A stretch of DNA of 64,000 bases. Origin: Rhizobium rhododendri. GTDB lineage: Bacteria > Pseudomonadota > Alphaproteobacteria > Rhizobiales > Rhizobiaceae. Positions 57,788-64,000 of this stretch are shown in pieces (within the stretch, counting starts at the first letter, position 1; every line of letters begins with the position of its first letter). The notes below the pieces were generated by a model. That model had not been told where the DNA came from, ran no database searches, and was given only the letters and a program-made list of their open reading frames with translations. A program made the position numbers and the translations under genes. The stretch is from contig NZ_CP117267.1 in assembly GCF_007000325.2 (NCBI RefSeq), forward strand, positions 558,001 through 622,000, in the 5' to 3' direction.

Positions 57788-58780
57788 TTATCCTTTTGTG
57801 GTTTTGGAGCGGGACTGCTTGCTCTCGACCCGACCCAGCGGTTCCGCGCTATCGGCCAATGCAGCGCAGGCGGTCGGCCAGGCATCGTCCCCAGGGTAAA
57901 GCGCGGTGCGCAGATACGCCCAGCTCATCCGTTGCACCAATGCGACGCGGGCCGGATCTTCGTCGGTCGTTTCGGCCGCATCGTAGCCGGCAATGCCGCC
58001 GAGCCCATGTTCGCCGCCAAACAGCGTCAGCAGGCTCTTGGGGCCGGGGCTGAGAGTGTAGGGATCGGCATGCCAGTCGGCGCCCCGCACCGTGAGATGC
58101 GGTGAAACGTCCCGGTCACCGGCGATGACCAGTGCCGGTGTTGTCATATGGTCGAAGCGGAATGTCGTGAAGAAGGAGTACCTCTCGGCCGCAGCAGCGC
58201 TGAGGTCGGCCCCGCCATTGCCGGGTGCCGCCAGCAGCACGCCGGCGCTGATGCGCGGATCCGCAAGATTGACCGCCGTGCCGTCATGCTCATCCGTCAG
58301 CTGCGCGCCCAGCAGCATCGATGCCGTATGCCCGCCCATCGAGTGGCCGGCAACGGCGACCCGGCTGCGATCCAGGCGACCGCGGAGTTCCGGAACGCAG
58401 GCTTCGATCAACTCCAGCTGGTCGAGGATAAATATCATGTCCTCGACGCGCGATCTCCAGAACAGCGGGGCGTCGGGATCGCTGCCGACGATATGGCTCA
58501 GCGTCTTCGAACTGAGATGGGTGGGTTGGATGACGACGAAGCCGTGCGCCGCCCAGAAATGGACCAGCGGACCATAGCCGTTCATCGAGGAAAGATGGTT
58601 CGACCTTCCGTGCCCGTGCGACAGAAGGATGATCGGAAGGGAGGTTCCGGTAACGGGAGCAGAGATACGCATCTGCAGATCAACGGCCCGACCCGGCGCG
58701 GGCAGGACAACCGGGCAGATGGAGACAACCGCGCTGGCCTCGTTGATGGGGATCGTCCCTGCTGGATCGTTCATTGGCAT
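57788..58780 (-). CDS. Alpha/beta hydrolase
   Basis: A 330-residue hydrolase of the PAF-acetylhydrolase/chlorophyllase-like type: oxyanion region ILLSHGHGRSNHLSSMNG, nucleophile AGHSMGGHTAS, and catalytic Asp/His AGDRD and GGEHGL. No signal peptide. First gene of a two-gene operon with the aldo-keto reductase; divergent from TetR with clear operator-like palindromes. Confidence 0.88.
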   Translation of the reverse strand: MPMNDPAGTIPINEASAVVSICPVVLPAPGRAVDLQMRISAPVTGTSLPIILLSHGHGRSNHLSSMNGYGPLVHFWAAHGFVVIQPTHLSSKTLSHIVGSDPDAPLFWRSRVEDMIFILDQLELIEACVPELRGRLDRSRVAVAGHSMGGHTASMLLGAQLTDEHDGTAVNLADPRISAGVLLAAPGNGGADLSAAAAERYSFFTTFRFDHMTTPALVIAGDRDVSPHLTVRGADWHADPYTLSPGPKSLLTLFGGEHGLGGIAGYDAAETTDEDPARVALVQRMSWAYLRTALYPGDDAWPTACAALADSAEPLGRVESKQSRSKTTKG

Positions 58781-58833
58781 GTGCTTCAGTATCCTTTGGT
58801 GGCCAATTCTGCCGGTCCGTGCTAACTTAATTA

Positions 58834-58852
58834 AACGGATCAGTGTTCCGTT
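58834..58852. promoter_or_regulatory. TetR operator candidate 1
   Basis: AACGGA-N7-TCCGTT, 6-bp arms, between the divergent hydrolase and TetR genes. Confidence 0.55.
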
Positions 58853-58856
58853 TTAT

Positions 58857-58873
58857 ACGGAACAACGTTCCGT
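58857..58873. promoter_or_regulatory. TetR operator candidate 2
   Basis: ACGGAAC-N3-GTTCCGT, perfect 7-bp arms, 14 bp before the TetR ATG. Shares the CGGA/TCCG core with site 1. Confidence 0.7.
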
Positions 58874-58886
58874 TTTGCAAGTGGGT

Positions 58887-59519
58887 ATGACTGTGCGCGA
58901 TGAAACGAATGACAAACCGGCGGGGGCGGACGAAACGGAACGTCCGGATCGCCGTGTGCGCGCCGATGCCCAGCGCAATCTCGACGGCCTGTTGAAGGCA
59001 GCAATGGCGGTATTTTCCAGTTCCGGCGTCGATGCTCCGGTCCGCGAAATCGCGACCAGGGCGGGCGTCGGCGTCGGCACGTTGTATCGACACTTTCCAC
59101 AGCGCGCCGATCTGGTGGCGGCTGTCTTCCGGCATGAGGTGGATGCCTGTGCCGAGGCTGCCGCAACACTTGCCGCAGAACACGCGCCTGGCGAGGCCCT
59201 GGCACATTGGATGCAGCGCTATGCGGGCTTCATTGCCACCAAGCGCGGTCTCGCCTCGGCGCTGCACTCCGGCGATCCGACGTTCGAGACCCTCCCGGGC
59301 TATTTCCAGCAGAGACTGCAGCCCGCGTTGCGAAACCTTCTGGAGGCCGCGGCAGCTGCCGGTGAAGCGCGCACGGATGTCGACGCAGAGGAATTGCTGG
59401 GCGCTGTCGCGCGTCTGTGCATGTCCTCACAGGATAATGATCCGGACCATGCACGCCGGATGGTGGCCCTGCTGTCCGACGGACTGCGCTATGGCGCGCG
59501 CCGAAACACGCCCGGATAG
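58887..59519 (+). CDS. TetR family transcriptional regulator
   Basis: A 210-residue TetR protein, HTH at about residues 30-80 (AQRNLDGLLKAAMAVFSSSGVDAPVREIATRAGVGVGTLYRHFPQRADLV), and C-terminal domain like SACE_7040-type regulators. Start 58887 is chosen because it follows the operators; the frame is open 258 bases earlier. Likely represses itself and the divergent hydrolase-AKR operon. Confidence 0.9.
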   Translation: MTVRDETNDKPAGADETERPDRRVRADAQRNLDGLLKAAMAVFSSSGVDAPVREIATRAGVGVGTLYRHFPQRADLVAAVFRHEVDACAEAAATLAAEHAPGEALAHWMQRYAGFIATKRGLASALHSGDPTFETLPGYFQQRLQPALRNLLEAAAAAGEARTDVDAEELLGAVARLCMSSQDNDPDHARRMVALLSDGLRYGARRNTPG

Positions 59520-60034
59520 TCGCCGACGATGCCGTGGCCATCGACCTCGATTTCGACGCTGAAGCCGGTGGACAGGCCATCGTAGCGGAAACGCTTCTCG
59601 CCAAGCCTCGTATAGCGCTGCTCGACCGCTTTCACAGCGAGGTCGGGCACGGAGACATAGGCGACTTTGATCGTTCCGGTCTCACCGACAGCGAGGTCGA
59701 GCCTGCGGATGGGCAGGGTGTTGGTAAACGGCGTGGCCGCGATGTCGACGTCGATGCAGCCTGAAAGCCCGGCAAGCTCCATGCCATCGGCACCGCTCCA
59801 GCGCCCGTGTCCGTCCGACACCAGGTGCAGCGCCGGACCGTCGACTATCTGCATGCTGACTTCGCGTACGCGCCACCGGGGATCGAGGGTCAGTTGGTAG
59901 GAAAGACCGAAGCGGTGACCGTCGCGCTCGCCGATCACCAGGCTCCGGGCCGCAATCCGCGTTTCGTCATCGGCAACGAAGAGATGCTCGAGCCCCTTGC
60001 CGTCCCAGTCCGTCCACCGCACCACCCGCAACAT
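59489..60034 (-). CDS. Putative glycolipid-binding family protein
   Basis: A 181-residue protein of the PF06475 (putative glycolipid-binding, PA1994-like) family: VRWTDWDGKGLEHLFV at the start, LVIGERDGHRFGLSYQLTLDPRWRVREVSM, GCIDVDIAATPFTNTLPIRRLDL and YVSVPDLAVKAVEQRYTRL. Antiparallel beta fold; the ligand is uncertain. ATG 60034 has GGGAGATAGGG upstream. Overlaps the 3-prime end of the convergent TetR gene by 31 bp. Confidence 0.85.
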   Translation of the reverse strand: MLRVVRWTDWDGKGLEHLFVADDETRIAARSLVIGERDGHRFGLSYQLTLDPRWRVREVSMQIVDGPALHLVSDGHGRWSGADGMELAGLSGCIDVDIAATPFTNTLPIRRLDLAVGETGTIKVAYVSVPDLAVKAVEQRYTRLGEKRFRYDGLSTGFSVEIEVDGHGIVGDYPGVFRRAP

Positions 60035-60172
60035 CGCCCTATCTCCCATGTAGATTCGCACTATGGCCGACGGGTTCACCGCTTCAAGCCTGCGTCTTGC
60101 AGGCGGTCGCACCGCCGGTGGGATGCCTCCCGGACGAGATCGCGAGGATTCCCCAGGCCCATCGCTGATCCC

Positions 60173-60661
60173 TCAGCCGAGCGCCTGCAGGTAGCGCATG
60201 CCGGTGACCGGGCGGGGAGTGAAGTCCAGCTGTTCGTAGAAGCGGTGGGCAGCGACGTTGCCGGTGGCGGCGCTGACCGAGAGGTAGCGGCAACCGGCCT
60301 TGCGGGCGGTCTCGCGGGCGCGGTCGACGAGATGCTGGCCGATGCCGTGGCCGCGATGGCCGTCGCGCACGAAGAGATGATGCAGGTCCATGCCGCGCTG
60401 GCCTTCCTGCGCCCTGTAGAGCGGCACGAGGATGGCATAGCCGAGGAGGCCTTCGGCTGAATCGGCAACCAGCGCCGTGATCCACGGCAGGGGGCCGAAG
60501 AGATCGCGTTCCAGCTGCTCCGGCGTCGTCGCGGCCGCATCGCCGTGATGGGCTGCCAGCAGGGTGATCATCGCGTTGAGGTCTGGCAAGTCCTCGCGCC
60601 TGGCGGCACGGATAGTCAGCACCGGAGGTCTCAGCAGAGATATTTCACTGTCTTCGAGCAT
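60173..60661 (-). CDS. GNAT family N-acetyltransferase
   Basis: A 162-residue GNAT with the acetyl-CoA binding motif A HHLFVRDGHRGHGIGQHLV and the later NVAAHRFYEQLDFTPRP. Substrate unknown. ATG 60661 has AGGACG upstream; the longer frame to 60775 is unlikely. Confidence 0.9.
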   Translation of the reverse strand: MLEDSEISLLRPPVLTIRAARREDLPDLNAMITLLAAHHGDAAATTPEQLERDLFGPLPWITALVADSAEGLLGYAILVPLYRAQEGQRGMDLHHLFVRDGHRGHGIGQHLVDRARETARKAGCRYLSVSAATGNVAAHRFYEQLDFTPRPVTGMRYLQALG

Positions 60662-61114
<453 letters not shown>

Positions 61115-61124
<10 letters not shown>

Positions 61125-61555
61125 AACACATGCCCTCCACCAACATGATCCGTCTCGCAAAGACCGTGGTCGGAGAGGGCTCGGATGACGTAGCAGTCTT
61201 CTATGCTGTGGCCGTTGCAGTGGGAGACGATGCGTTCCAGTTCGTTTTCCAGCTTCTTCAGGCGGGCGATCTTTTCGCGGACGTCGGCAAGGTGCTCGCG
61301 GGCGATCTGGTCGGCATCGCGGCAGGGCCTTTCCGGATGCTGGCTGAGGGTGATCAGCCCGCGGATCGCCTCGACTGTCAGGCCGAGATCGCGGCCGTGG
61401 CGGATAAAAGCCAGCCGCTCCACATCGGTCTCGCCGTAGCGCCGCTGGTTGCTGTCGCTGCGCTCGGGCGCGTCGAGCAGCCCGACCTGCTCGTAGTAGC
61501 GGATGGTCGGCACCTTGACGCCGGCGCGCTTCGACAATGTCCCGATCGACAGCAT
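61115..61555 (-). CDS. MerR family metal-responsive regulator
   Basis: A 146-residue MerR regulator: [30 protein letters not shown], dimer helix, and metal-binding cysteines C78, C113, C121, C133 ([10 protein letters not shown]). The spacing resembles Zn/Cd/Pb-type sensors. It faces the CDF transporter across a 98 bp region with a MerR-type operator. Its stop codon and last three residues come from the heptamer array. Confidence 0.9.
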
Positions 61556-61574
61556 GGCGAAATTTCCTCTTGTT

Positions 61575-61591
61575 CCTCTAGTCGCTAGAGG
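61575..61591. promoter_or_regulatory. MerR operator within divergent promoter
   Basis: CCTCTAG-TCG-CTAGAGG, perfect 7-bp arms, between a TTGTTC (-35, 61570-61575) and TAGATA (-10, 61595-61600) with 19 bp spacing, the stretched spacer characteristic of MerR promoters. Confidence 0.82.
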
Positions 61592-61653
61592 GATTAGATA
61601 GGATGTCACACAGGTTCTGGCAACAAAATCAGCCCGATAAGAAAGGTGACATC

Positions 61654-62403
61654 ATGAGCGCTTCCTGCGGCCACACCCACGGTCCCTTCGACGGCATGTC
61701 GGATACCTACAAGACGCGCCTGTGGATCGTCATCGCGCTCAACGGCATCATGTTCTTCGTCGAGATGGTCGCCGGCCAATTGGCCCGGTCCCAGGCGCTG
61801 CAGGCGGACGCACTGGATTTCTTTGCCGATTCCGTCACCTACGGCATCTCGCTGGCCGTCATCGGCGCGTCTCCCCGGATCCGCACCATGGCGGCGGCGG
61901 GCAAGGGCATCAGCCTGTTCCTGATGGGCCTGTTCGTCTGCGCGGCCACCATCTACCGGGTCTTCGTGGTCGGCGTGCCGGAAGCGCCGGTCATGGGCAT
62001 CATCGGCTTCCTGGCGCTGCTTGCCAACCTTGCAACCGTCGTGCTGCTGGTCAACTACAAGGATGGCGATGCCAACGTGCGCTCCGTCTGGCTCTGCTCG
62101 CGCAACGATGCCATCGGCAATGTCGTGGTCATGGCAGCAGCTCTCGGCGTCTGGGGCACCAACACAGCCTGGCCGGATCTCGCGGTCGCGGCCGTCATGG
62201 CAGGCCTGTTCCTGACCTCTTCGGTGCAGATCCTCAGCCACTCCTGGCGCGAATGGAAAGCAGCCGGAACCGGCGGTGTCGCTGACACCCATGATCACGA
62301 AGGTCACGACCATGCCGGCCACAATCATGGGGGCTGCTGCTCTCACGACCACGCCGCCGGCGATAGCCACGACCACAAGCCGGCAGCCGCACACAGCCAT
62401 TGA
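61654..62403 (+). CDS. Cation diffusion facilitator (heavy-metal efflux)
   Basis: A 249-residue membrane protein with six helices and CDF signature-like segments (SQALQADALDFFADSVTYGISLAVIG, RNDAIGNVVVMAAALGVWG), with His-rich N- and C-termini (last ~40 residues almost half His). Such His-rich CDF proteins export Zn, Cd or Co. Controlled by the divergent MerR gene. AAGG ribosome site before ATG 61654. Confidence 0.92.
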   Translation: MSASCGHTHGPFDGMSDTYKTRLWIVIALNGIMFFVEMVAGQLARSQALQADALDFFADSVTYGISLAVIGASPRIRTMAAAGKGISLFLMGLFVCAATIYRVFVVGVPEAPVMGIIGFLALLANLATVVLLVNYKDGDANVRSVWLCSRNDAIGNVVVMAAALGVWGTNTAWPDLAVAAVMAGLFLTSSVQILSHSWREWKAAGTGGVADTHDHEGHDHAGHNHGGCCSHDHAAGDSHDHKPAAAHSH

Positions 62404-62443
62404 GGCTGCGGATGTCCCGGATTTAGCCAATTCCCCAAACGAA

Positions 62444-62477
62444 ATCAGCCCATTGCATTTGCGTGCAATGGGCTGAT
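62444..62477. terminator. Perfect 14-bp hairpin between convergent genes
   Basis: ATCAGCCCATTGCA (62444-62457) / TGCAATGGGCTGAT (62464-62477) with a 6-base loop, between CDF and DoxX genes. Likely bidirectional terminator, though the T-run is poor. Confidence 0.65.
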
Positions 62478-62506
62478 CCGTGTGTGCAGCTTTCGAATAA
62501 CGTCGA

Positions 62507-62896
62507 CTATTCCTGGCGCAGCTTTGCGTCGACGCTGACAGGGCCTGGGCCCGATGTCACGAAGTAGAGGAACAGGAAGCAGAAGACGACGGCAGCATAG
62601 CCGCCGTTTTCGGTCGGGAAGAAGCTCTTCGGGAAATGGGCGATGAAGTAGGCAGCCGCCATTTCGCCGCTGAGCACGAAGGCTACGATCCGTGTCTGGA
62701 AGCCGATCAGGAACAGGAAGCCGAGGATAAGCTCGATCAGCCCCGCGACCCATGGCAGCGAGCCCTCCGGCGGCATGAAGACGCCGGCGTGGAAATGGAA
62801 GATCTTGGCAGTGCCGAACGAAAAGATGACCAGGCCAAAGACGATGCGCAGGAGGCTGAGCACGTAGGGCTGGGCGGAGGATAGTTGCTGTTTCAT
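62507..62896 (-). CDS. DoxX family membrane protein
   Basis: A 129-residue protein with four membrane helices and DoxX features (LRIVFGLVIFSFGTAKIFHF, GLIELILGFLFLIGF, SGEMAAAYFIAHFPKSFFPTENGG). DoxX proteins are linked to redox and thiosulfate or oxidative stress functions. ATG 62896 has GGAGAAG upstream. Confidence 0.85.
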   Translation of the reverse strand: MKQQLSSAQPYVLSLLRIVFGLVIFSFGTAKIFHFHAGVFMPPEGSLPWVAGLIELILGFLFLIGFQTRIVAFVLSGEMAAAYFIAHFPKSFFPTENGGYAAVVFCFLFLYFVTSGPGPVSVDAKLRQE

Positions 62897-63062
62897 AATC
62901 TTCTCCGGTGGTTGGGCTTTGTCGGTTGATGAGCAGCGTCCGCCGATACTCTTGAAAAAAACCCCATAGCGCGACACTCTGCCGCCGCCAAGCCGACCGG
63001 CGGCGACAGACTGTTCACAGGTTCGGCCCCCAGGATCGTCATCCTCGGGCCCGACCCGAGGA

Positions 63063-63776
63063 CTAGGCCACGGCCTGCAGCTGCGCCTCGCCATTGTGCA
63101 GGAAGCATGCCTTGGTGAAGAGGCCGAGGTCGACGAGGTTGGGAAGGCGGATATCGGAGATATCCGGCAGGCGCCGGCTCTCGGCATCGAACGAACGGTC
63201 GATCTGCGAGATGAAGCCGAGGACGATGCCTGTCTCCTTCGCAAAACTGCCCAGTGCGGCGATCTGCTCGGAGAGCACGGGTTTTTGGCGGCTCTGGTCG
63301 AGGATCTGCAGGTAGTCGATGATCGCGATCGTTCCAGGCCTGGACCCCGCCAGATGCCGGATGACGTAATCCGCGCTGATATCGTCGGACGTGACGACCT
63401 CCAGCCTGTCGCAATCGGTGCGATCGTCCTTTTCGAGCACGCCGATATGCTTGCGCACCTGCTGCTCCGTCATTTCGAGCGTGAAAAACACCGCCCTTCT
63501 GTCGTCGCTGATGGCATCGACCAGAAGCTGCAGCCCGAGGCTGGTCTTGCCGTGCCCCGGTCGCCCCGCCACCAGCAGCAGGTCGCCGTTCTCGAGCCTC
63601 GACAATATCGTTTCCGACAACGACCTGACGGCCATGCGCGAAGACAGCATGCTCCATCGGGCAAACCCCTCGTCGCGGGCGATCTGGTCCAGCGCCTGGT
63701 TGAGCGGAACGCCAGAGCTCCGGGCCATCAGCTTTGCCCGCCGTTTCAGTTGGAATATGGGTGCAGAAAGTTTCAT
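63063..63776 (-). CDS. DnaB/RecA-core ATPase (replicative-helicase-like)
   Basis: A 237-residue P-loop ATPase. Walker A GRPGHGKT (71-78), Walker B TIAIIDYLQIL, as in the C-terminal core of DnaB, and LGFISQIDRSFDAE. A DnaB N-terminal domain is lacking; instead the first 45 residues form a small helical segment (APIFQLKRRAKLMARSSGVPLNQALDQIARDEGFARWSML) also found in other small rhizobial proteins. Role unknown; likely a chromosomal or plasmid-derived helicase-like protein. Upstream sequence to 64000 shows no further gene. Confidence 0.85.
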   Translation of the reverse strand: MKLSAPIFQLKRRAKLMARSSGVPLNQALDQIARDEGFARWSMLSSRMAVRSLSETILSRLENGDLLLVAGRPGHGKTSLGLQLLVDAISDDRRAVFFTLEMTEQQVRKHIGVLEKDDRTDCDRLEVVTSDDISADYVIRHLAGSRPGTIAIIDYLQILDQSRQKPVLSEQIAALGSFAKETGIVLGFISQIDRSFDAESRRLPDISDIRLPNLVDLGLFTKACFLHNGEAQLQAVA

Positions 63777-64000
63777 GCGTAACCTCCATCACGAGCCGAA
63801 AACGCAACCCCTCCGCATGCGATGCCCGAACAGATGGTTCGATGAACGTTTGTCACCCTGCATGTATGATGCTTCCCCGAATGGAGGGGGGAGGCGTGGG
63901 CCTAGCCTGATCCAAAGACTAGCCACCGCCGTGAGTCGCGGCAAGCGCAAATGCGGCTGATCTCAGGCTCGGCCAACTCAGCCCGCCCATGGCTCGAACG

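Noticed and set aside
63784..64000. tRNA or a further gene at the right end
   Set aside because: No cloverleaf could be formed from the sequence, and the only frames are short (a ~32-residue tail) without support.

Overview
The window looks like a chromosomal segment of an alphaproteobacterium of the Rhizobiaceae (Rhizobium/Agrobacterium/Sinorhizobium relatives). The reasons are a cysHDN-type sulfate assimilation cluster with an APS-reductase-type CysH, a betI-betC-betB-betA choline/choline-sulfate cluster, divergent ohrR/ohr, a Rhizobium etli AnsA-type (Zn/SxxK class) asparaginase, a TIGR03808-like Tat-exported beta-helix protein, high GC content with strong third-position bias, and intergenic hairpin repeats typical of that family. 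I assigned this by gene content and recognition only; no database search was possible. No rRNA, tRNA, CRISPR array, prophage or full insertion sequence was seen.

Layout. 1-4604: sulfate activation and reduction (cysN partial, cysD, cysH) divergent from an Rrf2 regulator, then a ClC channel. 4755-5358: toxin-antitoxin pair. 5560-6972: LacI-type regulator with two operator-like palindromes. 7000-12962: the betICBA pathway (choline-O-sulfate to glycine betaine), split between betB and betA by an oppositely oriented toxin-antitoxin pair. 13132-20946: HdeD-like membrane protein, an orphan ParD, an EAL-CBS-GGDEF protein, quinone oxidoreductase, asparaginase, DeoR regulator with a DUF4406-like protein, and two GSTs. 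21050-28016: exported beta-helix protein, nitrilase-family amidohydrolase, ligase-associated exonuclease plus ATP-dependent DNA ligase, Tat-exported hydrolase, I78 inhibitor lipoprotein. 28156-32308: methylmalonyl-CoA mutase large and small subunits separated by two copies of a long hairpin repeat. 32592-34304: two paralogous L,D-transpeptidase lipoproteins. 34324-37600: organic peroxide sensing (ohrR/ohr) and an HxlR/Old Yellow Enzyme pair, plus PhnA-like protein. 37666-46647: HerA/DUF853 ATPase, BrnTA, trans-aconitate methyltransferase-like protein, TerC-CBS membrane protein, cupin, Zn alcohol dehydrogenase, branched-chain aminotransferase. 46758-53095: regulators, Pcm-like methyltransferase, PEBP-MFS pair under an AraC-type gene, phosphatase. 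53249-54126: a run of small proteins of unknown function. 54674-60661: superoxide dismutase, Ddl, a TetR-controlled hydrolase/aldo-keto reductase pair, glycolipid-binding-like protein, GNAT. 61115-63776: MerR/CDF metal efflux, DoxX, DnaB-core-like ATPase.

The themes are stress response (osmotic, peroxide, electrophile, metal, superoxide) and small regulated modules in which a one-component regulator faces its target gene across a palindromic operator. Toxin-antitoxin genes are frequent: three pairs and one orphan antitoxin. The structures least explained by known genes are the repeats: (i) three copies of a ~130 bp element with nearly perfect 26-32 bp inverted arms, (ii) a different GC-rich hairpin element that appears to supply the Shine-Dalgarno sequence of the DNA ligase gene, and (iii) heptamer arrays (CTGCCTA/CTCACTA) at two loci, one organised as a mirrored inverted structure around an AT-richer core and providing the stop codon of the MerR gene.
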